From the NCBI GenBank assembly GCA_001600695.1, contig BCKQ01000001.1, positions 1,640,722 to 1,704,721 on the forward strand: 64,000 nucleotides of DNA, written 5' to 3'. A model generated the notes under the pieces. The model was not told where the DNA came from, ran no database searches, and saw only the letters and a list, made by a program, of their open reading frames with translations. The position numbers and the translations under genes are program-made. Positions 1 to 10,072 of the stretch are shown here, in pieces (position 1 is the first letter of the stretch; every line of letters begins with the position of its first letter). The stretch comes from Ascoidea asiatica. Taxonomy: Eukaryota > Ascomycota > Saccharomycetes > Ascoideales > Ascoideaceae.

Positions 1-3000
1 ATTAGATTATCTTTTGTAACAACTCAAGATCAAGTTAAATTTGAAAATTTATTCAGAAAATCTGTAAAATCTGGGGAACAAGCAATTGATGGTAAAACTG
101 CTAAAAAAATTTTAATTAAATCTGGTTTAGAATCATCTGAACTAAAAGATATTTGGGCTTTATCTGATACAACAAGAGCAGGAAAATTATTATTTCCTGA
201 ATTTGTTTTAGCTTTACATTTATGTAATGTTGTTTTAAATGGTAAAAAATTACCTGTAAAATTACCAAAAAAAATTAATAATGAAATTTCTTCATTTATT
301 GATGCAATCATCTTAAGTATCACAAATGATGATGATAATGATAAAAAATCTTCAAATAAAAATGGTTCTAATGGTTTACCAGATACAAGTCCCTTTGGTC
401 AATCAAGTAATAATAATTCTCAAGAACAACTTCAACCTCAATTAACAAATGCTCAACAATTAGCTTCTCTTCAAACCGGTTTCATTCCACAACAAACCGG
501 TTTCATGCAACAACAACCTTTACAGCCAACACAAACTGGTTACATGCAACAACAACAACAACAACCTTTACAACCATCACAAACCGGCTTTATTCAACAA
601 CAACCACCACCTTTGGCTTTACAACAAACAGGTTATCAAGCTCCAACTGCTTTACCTTTAAGACCAATGGCAACTGGTGGTGTAGGGAAATTACAATCAA
701 TGCAAAATGCATTTATGCCTGGTGTTCAAACAAACTATTCAATGCCAACTGCTCCAACTGTTCCAAATAATGCACCTGTTTCCAATTGGGCTATTTCAAA
801 AGATGAAAAAAAAATTTATGATAATATATTTATATCTTGGGATAAAAAAAGAACCGGTTATATTGATGGAGTTGCAGCTTTTGAAATTTTTTCAAAATCA
901 GGTTTAGCAAGACCTGATTTAGAAAAAATTTGGAATCTTGCTGATTCTAATGATAGAGGAAAACTAAATAAAGATGAATTTGCTGTTGCAATGCATTTAG
1001 TTTATAAAAGAATTAATGGATTTGATATTCCATTAAGATTACCCGATGAATTAAAACCTGTTAGTTCTAAAATTATTGATGATTCTTTTAATAGTGCTAA
1101 AAATTTCTTAAAAAATACTGGTGCTTTATCTACAAGTTCAAATTCAAATCGTAGATATAAAAAAGAAGATGATGATTTCAGTTTTTATAAGAGTACAAAT
1201 CGTCATAGAAAATCAATTTCAACTCCAAAAACAAAAGAACAAAAAGTTTTAGAAATTCCAGATAATTTACCAATTGAACAAAAAATAGCAGCTTTGAAAA
1301 ATAAAATTCATGAAAAAGAAATCTTGCTTTCAGCCATAGATGCTGAAACAGAATATTCTTCTGAAGATCGTATATCTGAACAAAATGAATTGGCTGTGGT
1401 AAGATTAAAAGCAAAAATTGAAGATATACAACTGTTAATTTTACAGCATCCATCTGATACAAATTCAATTTCTTCAGGTTATAAAGAAGATTTATTGAAA
1501 AAATTAAATAAATTAAATGATAGAGTTCCTCAATTAATTTCAAAGATTAATAGAACTGATGAAGAAATAGGTAAAAAGAAAATTGAACTTTATAGAACAA
1601 ATGTCAAAAAGAGAATTCCAAATTCAACTACATTGAGAGAAATATATGCTGAAAATAATTTAAATAAAAGTTCTTCCAAAGAAATGATTAATGATATTCA
1701 ATCGGACATAAGAAGTTATTCTTTGAAAATTGAAAGTAAACTTAAAGGTTTAGGAGCAGGAAATTCACTTAAAAAAGTATCAGATAAAAAATGGGAAAAA
1801 GGAATTGGCGTTAATAATGAAGTTAAAAGATTTATTACTTTATTAAACTCTTCAACATTTGCTTCAGAAAGATCTAACTCACCACGTTCTGTGACTCCTA
1901 GAATGACCACTAAAAGAAGTATAAGTAAAATGGCACCTCCAAAGACTGCACCAAAGCCAAACTTTAAGTCTGATAGCCTTTCTCCTCCACCAGTTCAAGA
2001 ACCTAATCATTCTGGATCTTCAACTTCCTCTGGATCTACTCGTTATAACTCTCCAGAAGAAAGAGCAGCTTATATTAAAGCACAGGCTGCCAAAAGAATG
2101 AATCAAAGACTAGCATCTTTAGGTATTTATCCTAAGAAGAAGCAACCACCAACACCTCAAAGTAAATCTAGAAGTGAAAGTCCTTCGATTCCACCTGTTC
2201 ATAACAAGCCACCACCACCTCCTCCAAAAGCAAGAAGTAAACCCCCTGTTCCAGTGCCTACTCCTGTAAAGAAAGTTTCCCCACCAGTTGCAAAACCTGT
2301 TCCTGTGCAACAACAAACTATTCCTCAACCTCGAAAATTAAATGAAAGCGAAGATAATGATAGTGATAGTGATTCATCTGACGATGATTCAGATGACGAA
2401 GAATATCAAAAAATGTTAAATGAAAAAAAGGAACTTGAAAGAAAGGAGAAAGAAAGATTGGAAAATGAACGACTTGAAAAAGAAAGACTCGAAAGAGAAA
2501 GAATAGAAAATGCAAAACAGCAAGAACAAAATAAATTGAAACAACAAAAAGAAGATGCTAAAAAAGCAAGGAAATTGGCCAAAAAGAAACTAAAAGATGA
2601 AAAAATGGCCAAATTAAAAGCTGAAGTAGAGAAAATGAAGAAACAGCAAAATGGTACAACTGTTTCAAATGGACCTATAACTAAAAATAATAATGATGAT
2701 GATGATTGGGGAGATGATGATACTTCATCTGCTCCTCCACCTGTTTATGCTCCAAAAGCCATAAGTTCATCAATTCAATCAACAGTTCCTTCAACTGAAA
2801 TCAAAGCACCAACTAATTATCATGATAATAATCCTTTTGCAAAAGCTTTCCCAGCTGTTACTAATAATATTCCAAATCCTCCAAAAGTTACTGAACAAGT
2901 CCCAAAAAGTTCTAATAATCCATTTTTTATACCAAAACCAGTTCAAAATACTGTTGTAGAACAGAAACCTGTTATTGATAAAAAGTTAATTGAAAAACAA

Positions 3001-3816
3001 AGAGTTAGTCAAAGAGGAGGAGCTGAATCAGATGATGATGATGATTGGGGAAGTGAAGATGATTTTAAAAATGATGAAGAAGATGATGAAGGATTAGATA
3101 GAGCAAGAGGTAAAAAACTTGCAAATCTTTTATTTGGTAATGGATCAGCTTCAAATGAGGCATCGGAACCAGCTTCATTTAAATCAAATGGTGATTCTAT
3201 AAATAATTCAATACCTAAAGTTACAACTCCAATACCCAATGAGTCTCCTATAGTGGATTCAGTAGAACATCCAGTAACATCCGAAATCCCTTCAATTGAA
3301 CCTGTTCAAGCTCCAATTTCAAATGAAGAAAATAAAAAACATATAGATGAAGATGTTAATTATGATTCTGATTTATCATTACCAGAGTCAGTTGATTCAT
3401 TTGCAGATGCGCTGACAAATCAAGCATCATTTCCTCCAATACAACAATTTGAAGAAGATCAATATGCTTCAATGCAAGCAACATCATCGGTACCACCATT
3501 AGCACCACCTCCACAGGCCCCACCATTACCACCTAATTCTGCTCCACCAGTTCCAGACTTTGGCAATATATCAGAGGCTCCAATAGCACCACCACCCCCT
3601 GCTCCACCTGCACCTTCTTTTGGAGCTCCTCCTCCTCCTCCACCACCGGCACCTATTCCTGCCTCAAATATGTCATCAAGTCCAGCTCCAAAAGTGGCTG
3701 GAATGCCAGATTTAAGTCAATTATTAGGTCAAATTAACTTAGGAACATCACTAAAGAAAGTACCAGATTCTGAAAAAAAAGTATCTAATTCTGCAGTTAT
3801 TGGTAAAGTTCTTTAA
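1..3816 (+). CDS. PAN1: Pan1, EH-domain actin/endocytosis scaffold (5' end missing)
   Basis: The frame is open from base 1, so the gene begins left of the window; 1271 residues are visible. Pan1 is the essential endocytic coat scaffold of cortical actin patches; it binds NPF-motif cargo adaptors and activates Arp2/3. Visible in order: an EH domain (about residues 1-100, starting IRLSFVTTQDQVKFENLF, close to the first EH domain of yeast Pan1); Gln-rich QTG repeats (about 155-210), the kind of site phosphorylated by Prk1/Ark1 kinases; a second EH domain (about 262-350, with DSNDRGKLNKDEF as EF-hand loop); a coiled-coil region (about 420-560); a Glu/Lys-rich helix (about 790-880); two acidic-Trp patches (DDDDWGDDD and DDDDDWGSEDDF); a polyproline stretch; and a C-terminal WH2-like motif (LLGQINLGTSLKKV). 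The poly-Pro plus WH2 end matches known Pan1. Family assignment is secure. Nothing upstream can be judged. Confidence 0.96.
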   Translation: MRLSFVTTQDQVKFENLFRKSVKSGEQAIDGKTAKKILIKSGLESSELKDIWALSDTTRAGKLLFPEFVLALHLCNVVLNGKKLPVKLPKKINNEISSFIDAIILSITNDDDNDKKSSNKNGSNGLPDTSPFGQSSNNNSQEQLQPQLTNAQQLASLQTGFIPQQTGFMQQQPLQPTQTGYMQQQQQQPLQPSQTGFIQQQPPPLALQQTGYQAPTALPLRPMATGGVGKLQSMQNAFMPGVQTNYSMPTAPTVPNNAPVSNWAISKDEKKIYDNIFISWDKKRTGYIDGVAAFEIFSKSGLARPDLEKIWNLADSNDRGKLNKDEFAVAMHLVYKRINGFDIPLRLPDELKPVSSKIIDDSFNSAKNFLKNTGALSTSSNSNRRYKKEDDDFSFYKSTNRHRKSISTPKTKEQKVLEIPDNLPIEQKIAALKNKIHEKEILLSAIDAETEYSSEDRISEQNELAVVRLKAKIEDIQLLILQHPSDTNSISSGYKEDLLKKLNKLNDRVPQLISKINRTDEEIGKKKIELYRTNVKKRIPNSTTLREIYAENNLNKSSSKEMINDIQSDIRSYSLKIESKLKGLGAGNSLKKVSDKKWEKGIGVNNEVKRFITLLNSSTFASERSNSPRSVTPRMTTKRSISKMAPPKTAPKPNFKSDSLSPPPVQEPNHSGSSTSSGSTRYNSPEERAAYIKAQAAKRMNQRLASLGIYPKKKQPPTPQSKSRSESPSIPPVHNKPPPPPPKARSKPPVPVPTPVKKVSPPVAKPVPVQQQTIPQPRKLNESEDNDSDSDSSDDDSDDEEYQKMLNEKKELERKEKERLENERLEKERLERERIENAKQQEQNKLKQQKEDAKKARKLAKKKLKDEKMAKLKAEVEKMKKQQNGTTVSNGPITKNNNDDDDWGDDDTSSAPPPVYAPKAISSSIQSTVPSTEIKAPTNYHDNNPFAKAFPAVTNNIPNPPKVTEQVPKSSNNPFFIPKPVQNTVVEQKPVIDKKLIEKQRVSQRGGAESDDDDDWGSEDDFKNDEEDDEGLDRARGKKLANLLFGNGSASNEASEPASFKSNGDSINNSIPKVTTPIPNESPIVDSVEHPVTSEIPSIEPVQAPISNEENKKHIDEDVNYDSDLSLPESVDSFADALTNQASFPPIQQFEEDQYASMQATSSVPPLAPPPQAPPLPPNSAPPVPDFGNISEAPIAPPPPAPPAPSFGAPPPPPPPAPIPASNMSSSPAPKVAGMPDLSQLLGQINLGTSLKKVPDSEKKVSNSAVIGKVL

Positions 3817-3933
3817 ATTTTAAGAATTAAGTTATTTTGATGAAGAAATTTAAAAGGCTAGAGATAAAATATAATTTTTGTCGTTTTGCATTTCTATTTA
3901 TTTTACACTTTTTCATTTGTCATTTACCAATTA

Positions 3934-3967
<34 letters not shown>

Positions 3968-4518
3968 TAATAAATTATTTTTTCCTAATTTTTAACTGTT
4001 TTTTTTTCTTCTTTTTGCATATTAAAAAAAAACAAATGAAGTTATATTCAATTATACGGTATACTGTATATGTACAGTTAAATGTATATACATAGTATTA
4101 AGGTATATTAATGGTATTATTAATTTACAAATGAATTGAAAAAGTGAAATTTGAAATAGAAAAGATTTTGTAGTTAAAAAATTGTATATTAATTACTTTT
4201 ATAAATAATAAATTGTAAAATTAAAATTAGAAAACTTGAAAAGAAAATGAAAAGTAAACCAAAAAAACAGAAATATAAGAAAAAAAAAAATGAAAGTAAG
4301 GTTTAAATAATAATTTAGGTAACGAAACAAAGAAAAAAAAAAAAAAAAAAAAAAGTGAAAAGAAGAGAGATAAAAGAAACCAGGTTTTTTATAATAAACT
4401 TGATATTTACAAGAGAGTACAGATATATAAGTTATGGTCGTTAATGGATTATTAATATGAGATATTTTGTTTTTGTTATTGTTATTTGATTGATTAATTG
4501 ATTTTAGTTGTAAGAAAA
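3817..4518. other. Intergenic spacer between PAN1 and TIM17 (convergent)
   Basis: About 700 bases of 3' flanking DNA for two convergent genes. It holds a TTA microsatellite (about 3935-3967), a poly-A run (about 4335-4354) and AT-rich sequence. The short open frame at 3886-4095 is a product of the TTA repeat. I see no RNA gene or conserved protein here. Confidence 0.6.
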
Positions 4519-4983
4519 CTAAGCAGCTAATGGTTGATCCATCATTTGAGGACTAACAGGAGGATTTTGAATAGTCATATAACGTTGAAACATCATTCCA
4601 ACACCTTCAAATACACCTAAGATACAAGCACAAGTTATAGCAGAATTTCTTGTATGTTTCCAACCACCTCTAATTGCTAAAGAACCACCAGTGAAAAAAC
4701 CAGCTATTATAGAATTTATTGGATCTTCTCTTTTTCTTACAGCTTTAACACCACAATCAAAAGTTGAAAATAAACCACCCCAAACACCAAAATTACCTCC
4801 AAGTACTGGAGCTCTTGCTTTAATTGCAGATATTGCACCAATTCTACGTTCACCAATTGGAGAATTTTTAAAACCTTTAATACCATGCCAAATTGAACCA
4901 CCGATGACACCCATAGCAAAGGCACCACCAAAATCATTTAAAATAACTATAGGACATGGATCTCTAGTATGATCAGCAGACAT
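4519..4983 (-). CDS. TIM17: Tim17, mitochondrial inner-membrane presequence translocase subunit
   Basis: A 154-residue protein that is nearly colinear with yeast Tim17 (158 aa). It starts [20 protein letters not shown], the diagnostic N-terminus, with the acidic residues needed for gating. Tim17 sits in the inner membrane with Tim23 and forms the pathway for presequence-bearing preproteins. Four hydrophobic segments are visible (about residues 17-35, 60-77, 87-105 and 112-130) with the GxxxG packing motifs of the Tim17/22/23 family ([20 protein letters not shown]). The conserved Cys pair (C10 and the Cys in FSTFDCG) is present, as in family members that form an intramolecular disulfide. The gene is intronless and complete. 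It is divergent from RPB4 across 785 bases. Confidence 0.97.
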   Translation of the reverse strand: MSADHTRDPCPIVILNDFGGAFAMGVIGGSIWHGIKGFKNSPIGERRIGAISAIKARAPVLGGNFGVWGGLFSTFDCGVKAVRKREDPINSIIAGFFTGGSLAIRGGWKHTRNSAITCACILGVFEGVGMMFQRYMTIQNPPVSPQMMDQPLAA

Positions 4984-5768
4984 TATTAAAGGGTTATAAT
5001 TTCACGAAAAAAGAAGTTATGATGAATATATTTACAGGAATACTTGGACCTAAATGGTTATATGATGATTCTACTAATTATTCAAATTGTTATTATTAAA
5101 ATGATAATAGTCTTTTGAATAAGCAATATATAAATTAATTGGTTTCATCGCGATCATGATTATCAAAATTATCATCGGTGCAACTTCTTTCACCATGGTG
5201 AAAAATAGAAAAATTTCCAAAGAACAAAAAGGAACCAGAACTCAGACACTTACCCGGACAGAGAGATTAAGTCATGAATGCATTATGTAATATGTTATGT
5301 AATTATTATTGTTATTATTATTGTTATTATTGTTATTGTTGCAAGAAGCACTGCACAAACGGACATCCGAGGGCAGAGGAGCTAAAAAGTCGGTAGTCAC
5401 CACGTGATGTTTGTGGATGTTGTGAAATTTGAAAATTGAAGAAACCAAAAAAGGCGACAGTTCTGGAAAATGGAAAATGGAAAATGTCAGAAGATTCACC
5501 AGCAGCAGAAGCAGAAGCAAAAGAAGAAGAGGAACTGAAAAGTGTTTAGAACTGATAAGAAGGACAGGCAGGAATAATTTCAAAGGGGAACTTGAACTGG
5601 GATCAGGAAAGGATATTGGAAAGGAAAGGAAAGGAAAGGAAATATTAGGAAAGAATAGGAATAAATAGGAAAGAAATTGTATTTAACAATAAATAATCTA
5701 TATCCCAAAATATATTAAGAATATATTTATATATTTCATTCAATTTCATTTATTAATAAAAATATAAT
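4984..5768. promoter_or_regulatory. Divergent TIM17/RPB4 promoter region
   Basis: This 785-base spacer separates the two start codons. It contains a TTATTG microsatellite (about 5298-5342), a moderately GC-rich patch (about 5340-5410) that ends in CACGTGAT (CACGTG at 5401-5406, a Cbf1/Pho4-type E-box), and a GGAAA repeat (about 5613-5645). Open frames at 5272-5583 (minus) and 5429-5668 (plus) come from these repeats and have no protein-like features. The role of the E-box is inferred from motif identity only. Confidence 0.5.
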
Positions 5769-6425
5769 ATGAATGTAACATCGTCTTTATCTAGAAATAG
5801 AAGAAAGAAAAGAAATCAAGATTTATCAAACGAAGAAGATGCAACTAAATTAAAATTAGGTGAAGAGTTTTCTTTTGCATATTCAGATTCAAGAATTGAA
5901 GATGATGATGATGATGATGTACCTTTAATAGCTTTAAATTTATCTGAAGCAAGAATATTAATAAGAGAAGCATTAAAAGAAAGGAAAAAACAATTATATA
6001 AACAAAATTCAATATCTGATGAAAAAACTTCAAAAGAAAATAATAATGATGATAATAATAATATAAATAATGATGATGATGATAATAATATAGAAAATGA
6101 TGAAGAATTAATTTCAAATGTTGCTTTAACACCAAATGCAAATGAAATTTTGAAAAAAACTTTATTTTACCTTTCTAATTTTTCAAGATTTAGAGATGAA
6201 CAAAGTTGTGGAGCTGCAGAAAATTTATTTAAAACTGAAAATTTATTTAATAATGAAAATAATGAAAGACTTTTACATCCATTTGAAACTGCTCAATTAG
6301 GTTCTTTAAGTTGTGATACATCAGATGAAGCAAAAACTTTAATACCAAGTTTAAATGAAAAAGTTGAAGATGAAAAATTACAATCTGTTTTAGATCAATT
6401 AAATAGTTATGAAACTCCAAATTAA
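5769..6425 (+). CDS. RPB4: Rpb4, RNA polymerase II subunit
   Basis: A 218-residue protein (yeast Rpb4 is 221 aa) starting MNVTSSLSRNRRKKRNQD. Rpb4 pairs with Rpb7 to form the Pol II stalk, acting in initiation, termination and mRNA export/decay. The two conserved Rpb4 blocks are present. The N-terminal one is LGEEFSF followed by PLIALNLSEARILIREAL (about residues 31-71). The C-terminal HRDC-like domain contains YLSNFSRFRDEQSCGAAENL, LHPFETAQLGSLSCDT and DEAKTLIPSLNEKVEDEKL. The linker is the acidic Asn/Asp low-complexity stretch that is poorly conserved and dispensable in other yeasts. Convergent with the mannosyltransferase gene with only 68 bases between the stops. Confidence 0.97.
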   Translation: MNVTSSLSRNRRKKRNQDLSNEEDATKLKLGEEFSFAYSDSRIEDDDDDDVPLIALNLSEARILIREALKERKKQLYKQNSISDEKTSKENNNDDNNNINNDDDDNNIENDEELISNVALTPNANEILKKTLFYLSNFSRFRDEQSCGAAENLFKTENLFNNENNERLLHPFETAQLGSLSCDTSDEAKTLIPSLNEKVEDEKLQSVLDQLNSYETPN

Positions 6426-6493
6426 TCAGTTAATTAATAAGCTATATTGTATAATAAATAATAAATAATAAATTATAAATAATATATATAAAA

Positions 6494-7996
6494 TTAAACA
6501 TTATTATAATCTAAAAAATGTTTACCATTACCAAATTTCCACCATTTTGATAAACAACTATGTGGTTGAATATCAATATTATTTTTATTAATATTATTAC
6601 ATTGACATCTTTTAACATTTCTTAAAACATTTGAACTTGGACATGAATTAAAAGGTATATGATAATAACCAATATCATCAAAATGATGAATTTCACTTTT
6701 ATTTAACATTAAACTTACAGCAATTGAATGAAATGGAGCATCACCCCATCTTTCATAATAAAAACCACCTTTTGAATCTAGAAAATTAAAAAAATCTTGA
6801 TATTTTTTTGATCTAAAAAAATTTAAATTACCAATTTCAAAATTTGACCAAAAATGACATAAATTATAATCACTTGTTTTTTTTGTATCTATTGTTATAT
6901 CACTACCAATTAATGAATCATCAGTAATAAAATTTAGTGAATTATCTTTTGATAAATAATTTTTATTTTTTTTAATATTAAAAAATTCAATAACATTTTT
7001 CCATAAAGTTGGAATTGTATTTTGATATTCATACATTGTAATTATAAAACCATATTTTTTATTATTTTTTCTTAATAATTTAAATGGATCATAATTAAAA
7101 TCACAAAAATATTCAACATTTGGTTCAACTCTAAAATACCAATCATAATTTAATAATATTTTTTGTAACATAAATTTACCAGAATTAAATCTACACATAT
7201 TTCTATAAGATTTTGAAAAACCATAAATTATATTATTTTCAATTGAATAATTTAAATTTTTTTTAAATTTAATTTCATCAATAAATTTAGGTTTATTCCA
7301 ATCATCTTTTGGTATTAAACCATATTGAGTTAAACCTGAAGCCATAAGAGTTGTTGAATCAATAAATTCTTGAGTGAAAGGAACATCATTTAAAAAAGTC
7401 CAAGGATAATTATAATTTTTATTAAATCTATCTTCTAAATTTCTCATTGAAATTAAAGCACCTTTTAATTCCCAATTTCTAACTAACATTAAAATTGTTG
7501 CATTTTCTCTTAAATAATTTTCAATTGGTTTAATTTTTTCTTGATTTTGAAAATCTAATAAAGAATAATTTGAATTATTTATATTATTATAAGTATAAGT
7601 TTTGGTATTGGTATTTCTATTTTCTTTTTTATTTTTATTATAATAATCTAATCTTGATTTTTTTTCAAATAAAATTTGATTATTATAATCTATAATTTGA
7701 TTTTTATATGTAATTGGATCAAAATTATAAGAATTTGAAGATAATTTTGGTTTAAAATTTGAAATTATTGAATTATTTAAATTTTTTTCAATTAAATTAT
7801 AATTAGTTTCATTATTATAAAAATTTAAAATTTCATCAAATTCATCAGTTATATTATTATTAAAAAGGTAATTTTCTCTTAGAGATAATGAAAAACAACA
7901 AAATGAAATGAATAAAATTATTAATAATATTGAAAGTAAATCAAATTTAGTTGAAATTTTTTTATTTAATTTATTTATTTTCAATATTGATATCAT
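6494..7996 (-). CDS. KTR/KRE2-family alpha-1,2-mannosyltransferase
   Basis: A 500-residue Golgi type II membrane protein. It has a short basic cytosolic tail, one transmembrane anchor (about residues 19-39, FDLLSILLIILFISFCC), a long Asn-rich stem, then the GT15 catalytic domain from about residue 160. Family signatures are clear: RENATILMLVRN, YPWTFLNDVPFTQEF, YRNMCRFNSGKF, the metal/catalytic block WYFRVEPNVEYFCDFNYDPF, the GFYYERWGDAPFHSIAVSLM region and the C-terminal DDIGYYHIPFNSCP. The Glu in RVEP is the proposed nucleophile in Kre2. These enzymes add alpha-1,2-mannose from GDP-mannose to O- and N-linked cell-wall glycans. I cannot say which paralogue (KRE2, KTR1, KTR3, YUR1 etc.) it corresponds to. 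The start is the first Met before the anchor. Confidence 0.93.
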   Translation of the reverse strand: MISILKINKLNKKISTKFDLLSILLIILFISFCCFSLSLRENYLFNNNITDEFDEILNFYNNETNYNLIEKNLNNSIISNFKPKLSSNSYNFDPITYKNQIIDYNNQILFEKKSRLDYYNKNKKENRNTNTKTYTYNNINNSNYSLLDFQNQEKIKPIENYLRENATILMLVRNWELKGALISMRNLEDRFNKNYNYPWTFLNDVPFTQEFIDSTTLMASGLTQYGLIPKDDWNKPKFIDEIKFKKNLNYSIENNIIYGFSKSYRNMCRFNSGKFMLQKILLNYDWYFRVEPNVEYFCDFNYDPFKLLRKNNKKYGFIITMYEYQNTIPTLWKNVIEFFNIKKNKNYLSKDNSLNFITDDSLIGSDITIDTKKTSDYNLCHFWSNFEIGNLNFFRSKKYQDFFNFLDSKGGFYYERWGDAPFHSIAVSLMLNKSEIHHFDDIGYYHIPFNSCPSSNVLRNVKRCQCNNINKNNIDIQPHSCLSKWWKFGNGKHFLDYNNV

Positions 7997-8990
7997 TTTT
8001 GTTATATTATTATTATTATTATTATTATTATTTTGTTGATTATATCATTTAGAAGTATTCAAGTAATTCATTCGAACAATGAAGAAGTATGAGATAAGAT
8101 GAAGTATTCAAGAAAAAGAATAAGAATTGAAGTAAGTAAGAATCAGTCAATTCATCAAGTGGTAGTTGAATATATTGTTTTGGTAATCGATTACATGAAT
8201 CTATTCAACATATTACTCATTAATCATTAATCATTAAACCAATATATACAAATATAAACAAATATGAAAGTAAACAAGGATTAATATATTCAATTGACCT
8301 CTCTTTGTTTTATTGGTTTCTTAAGCACAACTCAAGTGAAAAGAAAGAAACAGTTAGGGCTCTAAACATGGATATTACACAGAACGATAATAAATATCAA
8401 ATATTACACTTCAAGAAACATACATATAATACTATAGAACATAGATATGACATATGACAGTAATATAAATATAAATTCAAATTAAGAGATGATAATAAGA
8501 ATGTATCATTTAAATCATAGGAATTAATTAATCACTTTTAAATCAAAAGATTAAAGGTTTAATAAATTCAACTAATTTGACTAAATGAAATTAATCTAAG
8601 AAACAGGAACGAAATATAAACTGTGGCATTATTGTTGGTAATGTCAGTTAATATTCAACTAATTAAGCTTGGTTTTATAAAGCTAACATTTACCCAGAAT
8701 GGGAAATGAAGGCTTTAATTTGTTTCTATGAATAAATTATACTATTAGTACAACCTACTGAATGATGAAGAAAAAAAAAGGGAAGGAAAAAAGAAAAAAA
8801 CAAGAAGAAGAGAAATTGAAGTGCTTTTATAGTGAAAAGTTTCACCAGAAGAAATCACTGCAAAAGCATTAAATGAAAAATAAAGGCGAAAAATAAAAGA
8901 TGAGAAATAAAAAGTAGGGCTGGAACGGACCCGAGAAAGTGGTCTCGTTTTACTCTGTTTAAGAGCCCTGGTTTTGTAACTTTGAAATAC
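7997..8990. other. Intergenic region upstream of the mannosyltransferase gene
   Basis: About 1 kb carrying the mannosyltransferase promoter on the left (an ATT microsatellite sits directly against the start codon) and the 3' flank of the next minus-strand gene on the right. A modestly GC-richer patch lies at about 8915-8980. I see no conserved protein, tRNA or repeat element. Confidence 0.5.
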
Positions 8991-9653
8991 TTAAAAAACA
9001 TTTGTGCATCTTTTGACGAACTGAAAAACCCCAGCGAGCACAATTGTTATCTTCAAAACCAAGTCGAATATTTGAGAAGAGTAGTGGATAAAGAAACAAA
9101 TGAAATAAGTTGAACCAATGACCCAATAAATCATCAACACTCCAGCTATCACTAATCTTAAAAGCCATGAATGATTCTGTAAAAAAGAAAAATAATTTAT
9201 CACCATTTCACCAATTTCATCCATTAAACCACAAGAATTAGAAACATAATTAATATCTATTCCACCGTATGAAAACAATGTAGTTAATAATTCTGAATCA
9301 ATAATCAATGGTATACAATAACCAAAACATGATTTATTAGATTTATTTTTATTATTATTATTATTAAAACCTATGATATAGTTTATCAAATCTAAGATTA
9401 TACTTCCATATGACAAACCTATCCAACTCACACTACAACTAAATGATATTGCAAATATTATATATCCAATTACTCCTTTATGATATTTCAAAAATGCATG
9501 CACTCTATAATAAATATCACGATTTCTGAAAATAACTAAAACTCTTTGTCGAATGTATTTTTCAATATAATGGTGTATATTTAAAATTACATTTCCAAGT
9601 TCTTCAGCTTCTATATTTTCTATGTCTTCAAAATATTCGTTCTGATTATTCAT
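8991..9653 (-). CDS. Unrecognised multi-pass membrane protein
   Basis: A 220-residue frame if translation starts at the internal MNNQNEYFEDIEN. An in-frame ATG 13 codons upstream would add an unlikely aromatic-rich leader, so I prefer the internal start. I do not recognise the family. An acidic/amphipathic N-terminal stretch (residues 1-60) is followed by a long hydrophobic block (about 61-97: GVIGYIIFAISFSC then SYGSIILDLINYIIGF), an Asn/Lys linker, a Cys-containing loop (CFGYC and NSCGLMDE) and two C-terminal hydrophobic segments (LVIAGVLMIYWVIGSTYF and LVLKITIVLAGVFQF). Three to four membrane spans with a Cys-bearing loop are likely. Codon use matches the neighbours. It could be a fast-evolving nuclear-envelope/ER or mating protein, but nothing proves it. 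Confidence 0.6.
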   Translation of the reverse strand: MNNQNEYFEDIENIEAEELGNVILNIHHYIEKYIRQRVLVIFRNRDIYYRVHAFLKYHKGVIGYIIFAISFSCSVSWIGLSYGSIILDLINYIIGFNNNNNKNKSNKSCFGYCIPLIIDSELLTTLFSYGGIDINYVSNSCGLMDEIGEMVINYFSFLQNHSWLLRLVIAGVLMIYWVIGSTYFICFFIHYSSQIFDLVLKITIVLAGVFQFVKRCTNVF

Positions 9654-10072
9654 ATTATATTTCCAATATATATAGTACACATAACATAACATAACATATT
9701 TTTCACAAGTTTCTACAAGTAATGGGAACTATCCCTTTTTTATATCATTTCATTTCCTTGTTCTTGTTCTTGTTCTTGTTCTTGTTCTTGTTTATTTTAA
9801 ATTTCCAAATCCCAATCCGGAAATCTCGATCCTTAACTCATTTATCCTTGTTCTAAACCTTAAACAACAATGCGCCACAAGCAGAAACCTTATAAAGGTC
9901 TAGGACAGCAGCTAATGAAGTCACGAGGTCTACTCAAAACACTACTTTAAAATTTCATTTAATCTCTGGTGAATAAACAAAATGACATGAATATTTATTG
10001 ACAATCTTCAATATATTGAAAAAAATATTGAATATTGAAACTCTTAAATAATGTATTCATTCATTGTAAAAA
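9654..10072. promoter_or_regulatory. Divergent promoter with a CTTGTT tandem repeat
   Basis: This 419-base spacer lies between the unknown membrane-protein gene (minus) and EFM4 (plus). It contains a hexamer repeat of CTTGTT, about five to six units, at roughly 9757-9791. No other recognisable element. Confidence 0.45.

Noticed and set aside
5429-5668. 79-codon plus-strand ORF upstream of RPB4
   Set aside because: It is built from GGAAA and GCAGAA repeats in the promoter and shows no conserved protein features.
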